Source of the DNA: an uncultured Verrucomicrobiales bacterium
GTDB lineage: Bacteria; Verrucomicrobiota; Verrucomicrobiia; Verrucomicrobiales; Akkermansiaceae
Assembly: GCA_947039485.1 (NCBI GenBank)
Contig: CAMQZC010000001.1
Coordinates: 62,001 to 126,000, forward strand
DNA length: 64,000 nt
Direction of reading: 5' to 3'
Position numbers and translations under genes: made by a program. The notes beneath the pieces were generated by a model. The model made no database searches and was not told the DNA's origin. It worked only from the letters and a program-made list of their open reading frames with translations. Numbering within the stretch: position 1 is the first letter of the stretch; each line of letters opens with the position of its first letter. Of this stretch, positions 1 through 8,465 are shown piece by piece.

Positions 1-1
1 G

Positions 2-133
2 AAGTTTGGCTTTCGTAATTACAGTAAGGAGTGGTGGCACTACTGGCTTAGCCCGGTGGAAAATCCTATCATGAGCTATGATTTTGCGCTGGATGATAGC
101 ATGCAGAGTGCTCCTTTCTCCAACCGTTATTGA
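2..133 (+). CDS. C-terminal end of a D-alanyl-D-alanine dipeptidase (M15 family), cut by window edge
   Basis: The window opens inside a reading frame that ends at the TGA at 131-133. The visible 43 residues contain GFRNYSKEWWHY, the conserved C-terminal block of VanX/DdpX-type zinc dipeptidases, in which the Glu and the His of EWWH act as catalytic base and zinc ligand. Family members hydrolyse D-Ala-D-Ala, usually during peptidoglycan turnover. The N-terminal part with the other zinc ligands lies outside the window, so activity and a signal peptide cannot be judged. The gene runs in the same direction as the ferritin-like gene 33 bp downstream. Confidence 0.7.
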   Translation, partial: KFGFRNYSKEWWHYWLSPVENPIMSYDFALDDSMQSAPFSNRY

Positions 134-166
134 GCGTGGGGGGCAGGGGGATGTCCAAGCTCTATT

Positions 167-598
167 ATGCCCGAATTTACCAATGCATTCAGCGGTCTTG
201 CCGCCAAACGTCAATTAACACACACCGAGCTTGTACGCGCAATTCGCTACATGATTGCGGCTGAGTATGAAGCCATCCAACTCTACGAGCAACTCGCAGA
301 GTCCACCACCAACGCCCTTGCTCGCAAGGTGCTCTACGATATTGCCGATGAGGAGAAGGAACACGCTGGTGAGTTCCGCCGCTTGCTTATGGAGATTGCT
401 CCTGATGATGAGCAGTTCTACACCGAAGGTGAGTCAGAAACAGAGGAGAATATTAAGATTGTCTGCAAGAATGGAGACTGCGCCTGCTCTCCCTGTGTCT
501 GCAGCGATGATGACACCTGCTGCAGTGACGAGAAGTCAGATAGCACACCTGCTTGCGAGAAGCCCGCAAAGCAGGCTGATAGCATGCAGGGCATGTGA
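167..598 (+). CDS. Ferritin-like diiron protein with Cys-rich C-terminal tail
   Basis: The protein has 143 residues. Residues 18-78 form two helices with a diiron pattern: Glu33 in AAEYEAIQLYEQ and the EEKEH motif ending at His66. This is the short ferritin-like family in which half-bundles dimerise; relatives include stand-alone rubrerythrin-like proteins and the ferritin domain fused to archaeal encapsulins. Residues 86-99 are acidic. The tail then carries eight cysteines (100, 105, 107, 110, 112, 118, 119, 130), which suggests extra metal binding. No encapsulin gene is visible nearby and no known cargo-loading peptide was recognised. A role in iron storage or oxidation is inferred from the family. 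The start is the first ATG after the dipeptidase stop. Confidence 0.75.
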   Translation: MPEFTNAFSGLAAKRQLTHTELVRAIRYMIAAEYEAIQLYEQLAESTTNALARKVLYDIADEEKEHAGEFRRLLMEIAPDDEQFYTEGESETEENIKIVCKNGDCACSPCVCSDDDTCCSDEKSDSTPACEKPAKQADSMQGM

Positions 599-608
599 GC
601 CGTAATAA

Positions 609-652
609 AAAAGCAGCCACCTCTTCTCGGATGAAGAGGTGGCTGCTTTTTT
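609..652. terminator. Bidirectional intrinsic terminator
   Basis: An 18-bp stem (AAAAGCAGCCACCTCTTC against its complement, 609-626 with 633-650) closes a 6-nt loop. It has A and T runs on both sides. It sits between the converging ferritin-like gene and the secreted-protein gene, so it can serve both. Confidence 0.9.
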
Positions 653-670
653 GTGAGTTTATAGGGAGGG

Positions 671-1540
671 TTATTTGCTCTTTTTGTCGGGAGCAGGGTA
701 AACCTCGGCCACGGCAGAGATGATCTCTGGCAGGTTCTTGGCTATGCGGCTCTCCACGCGCTTGCGCAGCTCAGGCATGGCTGATGGGTCGATTTTGTCC
801 ATGCCGTTGTATGTCTTGGCGAGGGTGCAGATGAAATGCTCTGTCCACTTCTTATTAAAGCGAGGCTTAGAGAGCATTTTGCTCAGCTCGGGGAGAGTCT
901 TGCCGATGTTGTAGGCATCACCACCCATGATAAAGACCTCGTGGAAGGTAGCTGAGGATTCATTCTTGCGGAAGAATCCCTTGTCCTTCTCTCGCTGATG
1001 GACGATGCAGCCCACTACCACGTTGATGAGCCTACCCTCATAGCGGCCTGAGTAGACGAGGCTGAGCTGGTCGATACTACACTCGACCTTCTTGCCAAGT
1101 TTGTTGGCGAGCACATCGCGCTTTTCTAAGTAATCACGGGTATCATCACTGACGGGTGATAGGTAAGCGATGTTGAGCTTGAGATCGCTGACATGAGCCT
1201 TGATTTGAGACTTGAGGGCAGGGAGCAGGAGCTCTGATATCTCCTCCGCATCGCGGGTCAGACCCTTGCTTGGGGTCTCAAAGCGAGAAAAGACAAAAGC
1301 ACGTAACTTGAGCTTTTTGTTGAGCATGCTCAGTTGACGTGAGCAGGTGTTACCCTCAAGTTGAGGGTGTTTTTTCCAGAGAATGCTACCTTGACCCTCC
1401 CAACCACCGGGCAGATCGTAGCTAGTTGCAGTCATCTTGTTATCAGCATCCCTGATGACAATCTTGGCCTCTGCAAGCTGCGCACATGCGAGGATGGCGC
1501 AGAGGCTGATGGGTAAGGATAAAAGGGGGAAATATTTCAT
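671..1540 (-). CDS. Secreted protein of unknown function
   Basis: The 289-residue protein begins with a clear signal peptide: Lys2, a hydrophobic core through about residue 20, and cleavage expected near QLAEA at 22-26. The mature part is mixed alpha/beta with many charged residues and three or so cysteines. I recognise no catalytic motif. It stands alone on the minus strand, divergent from the methyltransferase gene, and ends at a shared terminator. A periplasmic or extracellular location is the only inference that can be supported. Confidence 0.75.
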   Translation of the reverse strand: MKYFPLLSLPISLCAILACAQLAEAKIVIRDADNKMTATSYDLPGGWEGQGSILWKKHPQLEGNTCSRQLSMLNKKLKLRAFVFSRFETPSKGLTRDAEEISELLLPALKSQIKAHVSDLKLNIAYLSPVSDDTRDYLEKRDVLANKLGKKVECSIDQLSLVYSGRYEGRLINVVVGCIVHQREKDKGFFRKNESSATFHEVFIMGGDAYNIGKTLPELSKMLSKPRFNKKWTEHFICTLAKTYNGMDKIDPSAMPELRKRVESRIAKNLPEIISAVAEVYPAPDKKSK

Positions 1541-1612
1541 ACATAACCATTCTCTCCTAAATGCTATCTGCTGTCAATATCAAAGCGCGCCACTGACATG
1601 CTCTGAATAAGG

Positions 1613-1641
1613 TTGACAGTCTCGGGCATTTAGGCTAAGCT
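1613..1641 (+). promoter_or_regulatory. Likely sigma-70-type promoter of the rlmI-like gene
   Basis: TTGACA at 1613-1618 and TAAGCT at 1636-1641 are separated by 17 bp. The expected start point would be only a few bases before the ATG at 1651, so the message could be nearly leaderless. The -10 box is imperfect. Confidence 0.45.
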
Positions 1642-1650
1642 CTCCGCACT

Positions 1651-2835
1651 ATGGCAGGTCTTATTATTGCGCCCAAGGCGCGCATCTTTCACGGTCACGA
1701 CTGGGTATACGGTACCGAAGTTAAAGCTGTTTTTGGCAACCCCGCACCTGGAGATGTCGTGCTGCTCAAGGATCAGCGCGATCGTTATCTTGGCTCAGCA
1801 ATGTATAATCCTAACAGTCAGATTATTGCTCGTCGCTTCTCGCGCCGTAAGCAAGATTTGGATCGCGATTTCTTCGTCCGTCGCATCTCCCAAGCAGTGA
1901 CCCTGCGTGAGCGCTGGATGCGCGATGAGCAGATTATGCGCATCGTCTGGAGTGAGAGTGACGGTCTGCCCGGTCTGATCATCGACCGCTACAATGACGT
2001 GCTTGTCATGCAAACACTCACGATGGCGATGTATCTTCGCATCGGTCTCATCCGAGACATCCTCAATGACATCATGCAGCCTCGCTGCATCATCGTGCGC
2101 AACGACTCCCCCATGCTCATCGCAGAGGGTATCCCCCAAGAAACCTACGTGGCTGTTGGCGGAGAGCCCAAGCCATTTGAGGTGACAGGTCGTGGGATTA
2201 AGTTCCTGGTTGATCTCAACAATGGACAAAAGACAGGTCTCTACCTCGACCAGCTCAAGAATTATCAAGACGTGGCAAAGTATGCCAAGGGTCGCCGCGT
2301 GCTGGATTGCTTCTGCAACCAAGGCGGTTTTGCCCTCGCATGCGCCAAGGCAGGTGCAACGAGCGTAACTGCAGTTGATATCTCAGAGGATGCGATTGCC
2401 TCTGTTCGTCGCAATGCCGAGCTCAATGGCGTTGAGATTGAGGGAATCGCTGAGAATGCATTCGACTTCCTCAAGCGCGAAAGCGACGCGGTGCGCGCTG
2501 GTGCAGAGCCCAAGTGGGACCTCATCATCCTCGACCCCCCAAGCTTTACACGCAACAAGAAGAGCCTCGTAGGAGCCATGCGCGGCTACAAGGAAATCCA
2601 CCTGCGTGCCATGCAAATGCTGCCTCTGGGCGGTGTGCTCTCCACCTTCTGCTGCTCCCATCACGCCAGCTCCGCGCTCTTTAAGCAGAGTATTGGTGAG
2701 GCTGCCGTTGACGGTCACTGCACTCTGCGCTTGATGGAATATCATGGTCAGAGCCCCGATCATCCAGTCCTGCTCAACATGCCAGAGACGGAGTACCTCA
2801 AGGGCTTTACCTTCGAGATGGTTCCCGGTCGCTAA
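1651..2835 (+). CDS. rlmI: Class I SAM-dependent 23S rRNA (cytosine-C5) methyltransferase, RlmI-like
   Basis: The protein has 394 residues, the usual size of RlmI/YccW proteins. An N-terminal PUA-type RNA-binding domain occupies about residues 1-75. The Rossmann methyltransferase domain follows, with motif I around 217-230 (LDCFCNQGGFALACAKAG) and the DPPS motif near residue 293. A CCSHH block near 333 matches the position of the conserved SCSxH segment of the family. RlmI methylates C1962 of 23S rRNA in E. coli; the same position here is inference. It is monocistronic, with its own terminator downstream. Confidence 0.85.
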   Translation: MAGLIIAPKARIFHGHDWVYGTEVKAVFGNPAPGDVVLLKDQRDRYLGSAMYNPNSQIIARRFSRRKQDLDRDFFVRRISQAVTLRERWMRDEQIMRIVWSESDGLPGLIIDRYNDVLVMQTLTMAMYLRIGLIRDILNDIMQPRCIIVRNDSPMLIAEGIPQETYVAVGGEPKPFEVTGRGIKFLVDLNNGQKTGLYLDQLKNYQDVAKYAKGRRVLDCFCNQGGFALACAKAGATSVTAVDISEDAIASVRRNAELNGVEIEGIAENAFDFLKRESDAVRAGAEPKWDLIILDPPSFTRNKKSLVGAMRGYKEIHLRAMQMLPLGGVLSTFCCSHHASSALFKQSIGEAAVDGHCTLRLMEYHGQSPDHPVLLNMPETEYLKGFTFEMVPGR

Positions 2836-2859
2836 GATTGTAAAGGTCATTTGACATTC

Positions 2860-2897
2860 AAAACCGCCGCCACTCAATGAGTGACGGCGGTTTTTAA
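2860..2897 (+). terminator. Intrinsic terminator of rlmI
   Basis: The stem AAACCGCCGCCACTC pairs with GAGTGACGGCGGTTT with one mismatch, and a short T run follows. It lies 25 bp after the methyltransferase stop codon. Confidence 0.8.
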
Positions 2898-3273
2898 ATT
2901 TGTCATAGCATAGCCATGATGGTTGGCTTAGTATTGCTTTTAGCGTTTTTTACGGAGAACTCTAATTTTTTTATAAGGAACCGAAGCATGAACTAAATTA
3001 GCAATAGAATGGTCTCTGAGATAGTATGGTGATGCACAAGAAGTCCATATAGTTAGAGTAATACATTTTATCGCTTGATTTGGCTCGAGTAGGGGGAAGG
3101 TAAGGCGAGGCTAGTTCGCTCGTGGGCTATGAATTAAGTAGGGCTTGCAACGTGGTAATATCATGTTATAGTTAACGCCTAAATAACTTAAAAACCTACA
3201 ATTGTTCGTCTTCTATATCAATTATTGAGCGGAGGATGAGTGCTAATAATTACTCTGTTATTTGGATTTTATA
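2898..3273. other. Intergenic stretch without recognisable gene
   Basis: The stretch is about 370 bp and AT-rich. One minus-strand reading frame near 2950-3105 stays open for about 50 codons and ends in a basic VLRKKR, but it has no start codon or recognised family. I see no RNA motif. It presumably holds the promoter of the next gene. Confidence 0.4.
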
Positions 3274-3981
3274 ATGAAAGAATCACCTTCTGCAGAAATG
3301 ACGCAACCATCTATATTTAGCAGGTTGCGCCTAAGCTATGGTCTCGGGGCGAAGCTTATATGTGTCGAACTGGTCATCGTGTTGTTACTCGCTCTAGAGC
3401 TGCGCTCAGAGGAGCCCCTTGGCGAGTATTCGATATTAGAGATGAGTCAGCTTGTGATTTTATTAGCTGCTTCGATAATCTCTTTTTTTGCGTTCGCTTA
3501 TGGGCGATTCGCCGTGCCAATAAAGCGATTATTTCTTGTTCTGGCTCTTGTTTTACTGGTCTTAATGATCAGAGAGTTGAGCTTTGGTCGTGTCTTTTAC
3601 CATGATGGTTTGACCCCGATGAGCTCAGAGATGAAGCTGTTTTATAAGGCTAAGTGGCCAGTGCAGCTGTTGCGCTGGGGTACGGTTTTTTTACTGCTCA
3701 TTGCCTTGGGCGTTCTGATTAGAGAGAAACTTTATTTAAGGCTGTTTCTCCTGCTGCCAAAGATCAAGATTTATGTGCTTGATTGGCTTATTATTTCCGT
3801 GACTGTGCTGGGCTCTTATTTGAGCGAGAAGGAGTGGCATATGCAGAATTTAGAGGAGTTTTTTGAGTTTCTTCTCTATCTCGCTCTGGCGAACCTTAGC
3901 TTGCGCTATGCACTCAATAAGAATGAGGATTGGGGTCGCTCTTCTAGTGACCGAGCTGTTGCTGGCAGTCTTTCCAGCTGA
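3274..3981 (+). CDS. Multi-pass membrane protein of unknown function
   Basis: The protein is 235 residues from the ATG at 3274; a TTG at 3262 in the same frame is a weaker start. There are about six hydrophobic segments, including LICVELVIVLLLALEL, a second in the LVILLAASIISFFAF region and others around LFLVLALVLLVL and LLRWGTVFLLLIALG, with short charged loops. The C-terminal tail is polar. I recognise no family. Its last 38 bp overlap the end of the converging secreted-protein gene, so the two stop codons lie inside each other's coding sequence. Confidence 0.7.
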   Translation: MKESPSAEMTQPSIFSRLRLSYGLGAKLICVELVIVLLLALELRSEEPLGEYSILEMSQLVILLAASIISFFAFAYGRFAVPIKRLFLVLALVLLVLMIRELSFGRVFYHDGLTPMSSEMKLFYKAKWPVQLLRWGTVFLLLIALGVLIREKLYLRLFLLLPKIKIYVLDWLIISVTVLGSYLSEKEWHMQNLEEFFEFLLYLALANLSLRYALNKNEDWGRSSSDRAVAGSLSS

Positions 3982-4684
3982 CGTTTTTGCGCAATAGGTT
4001 AGTAAGCCACGGATTGGGGCTGATTGTGCCTGCGTTTCGGAAGGCTCTAGGATCGCAGATGCGGGTGAAGAGGACTCTCTTGATGCTGCTGCGTGGGATG
4101 CTCTTAAAGCTGTAGCCGACGCCTGTGTTGGATGACCAGAATGTGACGCTCTGCGCGTCATGCGTGATGTAGACGGCAATGTGCCCGCTCTCGCTGCCGC
4201 CAATGGCAGTTGTCCACCACATTTTGATGATGTCGTAGGGCTGGGCGTGTGTCCAGTCTTGGTAGCTGTAGCCAGCTCCGAGTTGAGCGATGAGCATGGC
4301 GTAGCCCGGGCCGTTGGAGTTGGCCCATCCCCATGGGCTTATTCCGTCTTGGCAGCGATGGGGGATGAGTGCTCTCCATGCCTCTTCGCTGATCGTGATG
4401 TCGCTGCGCTTGAGTGCGTCAAGGGTAGCTAGGTAGGTTGCCGATGAGCAGAAAGAGGGGCGCGCTCCCGCTAGGTTGATGCTGATTTGCTCGCGTTTTT
4501 GATCCCATTGGACGGCTGTCGCAAGGGCATCATGGGCGTTGTCCTTTGTGCTGTAGCCGCCAGCCCCCTTGCTGTTGATGGCGATAATGGAGTCTCGCAT
4601 GTTCTCTTGCCAGCTCTTAGCATGGACAGAGTGGATGAGGCAGAGAGAGATGCAAATAGCTCTGCTGAGGTGTTTTTTTAACAT
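3944..4684 (-). CDS. Secreted papain-fold (CHAP/NlpC-like) protein, probable
   Basis: From the ATG at 4684 the protein is 246 residues with a signal peptide (LKKHLSRAICISLCLIHSVHA). Two features suggest a papain-fold amidase or peptidase: Cys79 at the start of a helix (SFCSSATYLATLDAL) and His168 followed by a beta strand (SGHIAVYI). A trailing FWSSN segment could supply the third residue. The assignment rests on this pattern only. Peptidoglycan would be a plausible substrate. It begins 28 bp after the sulfatase stop and is probably co-transcribed with it. An in-frame ATG at 4705 is possible but would put extra residues ahead of the signal peptide. Confidence 0.6.
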   Translation of the reverse strand: MLKKHLSRAICISLCLIHSVHAKSWQENMRDSIIAINSKGAGGYSTKDNAHDALATAVQWDQKREQISINLAGARPSFCSSATYLATLDALKRSDITISEEAWRALIPHRCQDGISPWGWANSNGPGYAMLIAQLGAGYSYQDWTHAQPYDIIKMWWTTAIGGSESGHIAVYITHDAQSVTFWSSNTGVGYSFKSIPRSSIKRVLFTRICDPRAFRNAGTISPNPWLTNLLRKNVSWKDCQQQLGH

Positions 4685-4711
4685 GTGGTCAATAGGGGCA
4701 AGCAAGCGTGT

Positions 4712-6898
4712 TTATTGAAGCTTGAGTCGCAAGGCACTCGCTGGGATGTTTTGCATGGCTCTTTCTCCAACGCGCTGCCATTGGAGTTGAATATTGCCTG
4801 CTGCTGCTTTGCCTTGTATGATGTTGAGCTGTATCTCGTGGAGCCCCGGCTGGAGGTAGATGGGGCGATTGCCGCACACGATGCCTTCTTCCGCGTTGGG
4901 CGTTGAGCTACTGCTGGCATAGTCTCCTGCTTTGTAGTTGCTATCTGCATCAATGAGGGGGAGTTGATGGAGTCGTAGCTGGGCTTTGCTTCCCTCGACA
5001 GGACTTAGTCTGAGGCGGAATTGCCAGCCTTGCGCTGAGGGTGGAATTTGGATGTAGCCGCGCAGCTCGCTGATGCTGCCAGCGGGGAGTTGGAGATTAC
5101 CAAGATCAGCGCATTGAGATGTGCTGATTGGCAGGGGGCTGAGACTCTCTAGCGTGGGGACGTAGGGGCTGCTGGCTTTTACTTGACGCAGCTGGATACC
5201 TTGTTGGGTGCTCTGTGCTTGATTGGCCGGGATTGGGATGTTGTCATAGGGGCGTTTTCCGCTGATGGCTCCTTTGCGCTTGCTCAGCGCGGGGTCATGC
5301 TGGTAGTTGTAGGCTCGGCGCATGCGTAGGGCTTGGCTGCGGAGTTGCTCTTGTGTTCCCTCGGGGAGTTGGTCTGCTATGTTGTGGCTTTCTTGGCTGT
5401 CGCGGAGGGTGTCGTAGATTTCGAAGTCTTCGTAGCCACTGCGTATGTTACTGCGGATGGCCTTGAGCTCTCTACCATCGGAGTCGCAGAAGTAGAGCAT
5501 TTGCTGCTCACCGCGCTTGCGATGCTGCTTGTTAGGGGCGTAGCTGGGGTAGCAGGGCATGTTGCCGGGGTAGCAATATTCGCTATAGACGCCACTCATG
5601 GGCTGGGGATTACCAAGGAGGCTTGGGAGGAGTGATGTGCCTGTGCTGCGCAGGGGTATAGGGGCTCCTGCGAGCTCTGCAAGCGTGGGCATCCAGTCGT
5701 GGAATTGGCTTGGGGTGTGGCTGATGCGAGCTTGCTTGATGTAGCCAGGCGCGTAGATGAGGCAGGGGACGAGTAGGCCTCCATCCCAGAGGTCTCGTTT
5801 GATGCCATCACTTTTTCCGTAGCTGGTAAAGAAGGCTGGGTTTTGTTGTGGTGATGGATGATTGGGGCGGCCGGCGATTGAACCGGCTTCGTTGTGGGCT
5901 CCATTATCACTTGTCAGGATGATAATGCTGTTCTTAGCGATGCCAAGGTCTTGGCAGAGTTGTCTTAGATCGCCCATGGCATCGTCAATGCGGCTCACCA
6001 TGCTGGCGTGTCGTTGCGCGGCTAGGAGGGTGCGCTTCCAGTGTTTGGGGTTGAGTTCACGGGCTCGTTTTTCCCATTGTTGGTTGTTGCGGTACTCAGG
6101 GTTGATATAGCTGTCACGGGGAGCTAGAGCGGTGTTGATCATGCGACCGCTTTGCCCAAGCCATTGGAGGCCTCCTTTGATGCCGCCTCCAGCGGGGTAG
6201 GGGCAGTTTGGGATACCAAGTCGGGCATGGGGTGCGGTGAGATTGAGCATGAGGAAGACGGGGCGCTTGGGTTCATGTTTTTTTTGCTCAATGAGCCATT
6301 GCTTGGCCCGGGCAGTAAAGAGGTCAGTGCTATAGCAGTTATCGAGGCTATCGGTAATGACGCGATCTCTGTCCCAGATGGCGCGATTGCCTTCTTCCTT
6401 GGGGTATTGGCTGTGGCCTGCTATATGGTTGTGGTAGCCAAAGAAGTAGTCAAAGCCGCGCTTGCTGGGCCAAGCTGCTGAGCTGTTGGGGCAGCCTGCA
6501 CTCTGATCCCCGCCACCGATGCCCCATTTTCCGATGAGTGCGCTCTTGTAGCCTGCGTGCTGCAGGAGGCTAGCGAGGGTGGTGGTGTTTTCTAGCGCGG
6601 CATCAAAGTTGTTATTGCGGACGACTTCGGATTGTCCCTGATGGGTGCCTGTGAGGAGTGAGGCTCGGGCAGGGGCGCTGACGGGTGCTGCGCTGTAGTG
6701 ACGACGCAGCTGTAGTCCTTGCGCAGCCATGGCATCAAGATTGGGGCTGCTAATCTGCGGGGTGTACTTTGCTTCGTGGTAGAATGCGAGGTCGCCCCAG
6801 CCCAAATCATCACAGAGTACAAAGATGATGTCTGGTTGAGGATTAGCACAGAGAGTACTGAGGCTGAGGGTAAGGCTAAGGAGGGAGATGCGATACAT
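4712..6898 (-). CDS. Secreted sulfatase, Ser-type, with C-terminal extension
   Basis: This 728-residue protein has a signal peptide ending near residue 18. The alkaline-phosphatase-fold sulfatase domain spans about 20-530. Asp30 and Asp31 (LCDDLGWGD) are metal ligands. The signature SAPARASLLTG places Ser74 at the formylglycine position, so maturation would need an anaerobic radical-SAM enzyme (anSME); none is in the window. TSDNGAH supplies further metal ligands. The last ~190 residues are beta-rich and not part of the catalytic fold, possibly a carbohydrate-binding module. Family members remove sulfate from host or algal glycans; the substrate here is unknown. The next gene downstream is the papain-fold protein. 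Confidence 0.9.
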   Translation of the reverse strand: MYRISLLSLTLSLSTLCANPQPDIIFVLCDDLGWGDLAFYHEAKYTPQISSPNLDAMAAQGLQLRRHYSAAPVSAPARASLLTGTHQGQSEVVRNNNFDAALENTTTLASLLQHAGYKSALIGKWGIGGGDQSAGCPNSSAAWPSKRGFDYFFGYHNHIAGHSQYPKEEGNRAIWDRDRVITDSLDNCYSTDLFTARAKQWLIEQKKHEPKRPVFLMLNLTAPHARLGIPNCPYPAGGGIKGGLQWLGQSGRMINTALAPRDSYINPEYRNNQQWEKRARELNPKHWKRTLLAAQRHASMVSRIDDAMGDLRQLCQDLGIAKNSIIILTSDNGAHNEAGSIAGRPNHPSPQQNPAFFTSYGKSDGIKRDLWDGGLLVPCLIYAPGYIKQARISHTPSQFHDWMPTLAELAGAPIPLRSTGTSLLPSLLGNPQPMSGVYSEYCYPGNMPCYPSYAPNKQHRKRGEQQMLYFCDSDGRELKAIRSNIRSGYEDFEIYDTLRDSQESHNIADQLPEGTQEQLRSQALRMRRAYNYQHDPALSKRKGAISGKRPYDNIPIPANQAQSTQQGIQLRQVKASSPYVPTLESLSPLPISTSQCADLGNLQLPAGSISELRGYIQIPPSAQGWQFRLRLSPVEGSKAQLRLHQLPLIDADSNYKAGDYASSSSTPNAEEGIVCGNRPIYLQPGLHEIQLNIIQGKAAAGNIQLQWQRVGERAMQNIPASALRLKLQ

Positions 6899-7026
6899 GA
6901 CTTTTCAGATAGGAAATAGTAGCACGCGATTGTAGTGATAACAAGGCGTGACTCTGTCAATTTGATGATTTTGTGCTCGCCTTGCTTGGTCAAAAGCTGA
7001 TATATTAGCCATGGATAGTACCCCTT

Positions 7027-8397
7027 ATGAGTAGTATAAAGAGAACAACAGTGAAGGAGGCTCTGACTTGTGAAGTCGCTATGGAGCAAATCGAAATTCA
7101 AGGATGGGTGCGCACACGCCGAGATTCAAAGGCTTTTGCCTTTCTTGAGATTAATGATGGATCGTCGTTGGCCTCAATTCAGGTAGTGGCTGATGCTGGT
7201 ATTCCCGGCTATGAACGTATCAAGGAGATGAGCACGGGGGCCTCTGTCGTGGTGCAGGGTCAGCTGGTGGAGAGTCCGGGTAAGCAGAAGTGGGAGCTCC
7301 AAGCGCAGCGTTTGTCTCTACTTGGCGTAGCTCCTGATAGCTACCCTCTCCAAAAGAAGGGGCATAGCCCTGAATTTTTGCGCTCGATTTTACATCTGCG
7401 CCCGCGTACGAATCTGTTTGGAGCTATTTTCCGCACGCGTTCCCGCATGGCTGCTGCCGTGCACGACTTCTTTAACTCTCGCGACTTTATCTGGGTACAC
7501 ACCCCGATCATTACAGGCTCAGACTGTGAGGGAGCAGGCGAGATGTTTCACGTCACGACGATGGATCCACTCAAGGAGCATGGCGACTATGAGAAAGATT
7601 TTTTTGGCAAGTCAGCCCAACTGACTGTCTCTGGGCAGCTGGAGGCTGAGTGTTTTGCCTGCGCTCTGGGCAACGTCTACACCTTTGGCCCCACTTTCCG
7701 CGCGGAGAATAGCAACACAACGCGCCACGCCTCTGAGTTCTGGATGATTGAGCCTGAGATGGCCTTTTGCAATCTTGAGGGTGATATGGATGTGGCGGAG
7801 GACTTTATCAAGCATCTTGTCAACACCATGCTGGCTGATGAGAGCGGTGATATGGAGTTCTTTGGCAAGTTTGTGGACAAGGGGCTGCGCGCTCGCCTTG
7901 AGCATGTGAGCCAGTCTCGCTTTATCCGCTGTTCCTACACCGAGGCGATTGAGATTATGCAAAAGAGTGCTGTCAACTTTGAGTATCCACCTATCTGGGG
8001 CATGGATTTACAGACCGAGCATGAGAGGTTCCTCACCGAGAAACACTTCAAGACTCCTGTTATTGTTTACAATTATCCCAAGGATATCAAGCCCTTCTAC
8101 ATGCGTCTCAATGATGATGGCAAGACGGTGACTGCAATGGATGTACTCGTGCCTGGCATCGGCGAGATTATCGGAGGCAGCCAGCGCGAGGAACGCTTGG
8201 ATGTGCTGGAGGATAATATGCGCTGCTCAGGTCTCAATATGGAGGACTATAGTTGGTATACTGATTTGCGTCGCTTTGGCACGGTGCCACACGCGGGCTT
8301 TGGTCTTGGTTTTGAGCGTTTGTTGATGTTTGTCACTGGCGTACAGAATATTCGTGACGTGTTGCCCTTCCCCCGTACGCCTCGCAACTGCGGCTGA
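7027..8397 (+). CDS. asnS: Asparaginyl-tRNA synthetase
   Basis: The protein has 456 residues, normal for bacterial AsnRS. It charges tRNA-Asn with asparagine in the cytoplasm. An OB-fold anticodon-binding domain covers about 1-110. The class IIb catalytic core shows motif 2 ([12 protein letters not shown], from about 223) and motif 3 ([15 protein letters not shown], from about 424). The ENSNT stretch and the ending RTPRNCG are typical of AsnRS rather than AspRS. The gene diverges from the sulfatase gene. A 7-codon frame (ATG at 7011, TAG at 7032-7034) overlaps the asnS start; whether it is translated is unknown. Confidence 0.95.
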   Translation: MSSIKRTTVKEALTCEVAMEQIEIQGWVRTRRDSKAFAFLEINDGSSLASIQVVADAGIPGYERIKEMSTGASVVVQGQLVESPGKQKWELQAQRLSLLGVAPDSYPLQKKGHSPEFLRSILHLRPRTNLFGAIFRTRSRMAAAVHDFFNSRDFIWVHTPIITGSDCEGAGEMFHVTTMDPLKEHGDYEKDFFGKSAQLTVSGQLEAECFACALGNVYTFGPTFRAENSNTTRHASEFWMIEPEMAFCNLEGDMDVAEDFIKHLVNTMLADESGDMEFFGKFVDKGLRARLEHVSQSRFIRCSYTEAIEIMQKSAVNFEYPPIWGMDLQTEHERFLTEKHFKTPVIVYNYPKDIKPFYMRLNDDGKTVTAMDVLVPGIGEIIGGSQREERLDVLEDNMRCSGLNMEDYSWYTDLRRFGTVPHAGFGLGFERLLMFVTGVQNIRDVLPFPRTPRNCG

Positions 8398-8465
8398 TAC
8401 ACAGCAGCTATTTTGTTATAAAGTGGCGCTCCCGCTGCTTTTTACTTGCCAAGAGCCCTTGCTCT

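Noticed and set aside
7011-7034. Seven-codon leader frame over the asnS start
   Set aside because: Too short to call as a gene; no attenuator structure or run of Asn codons.
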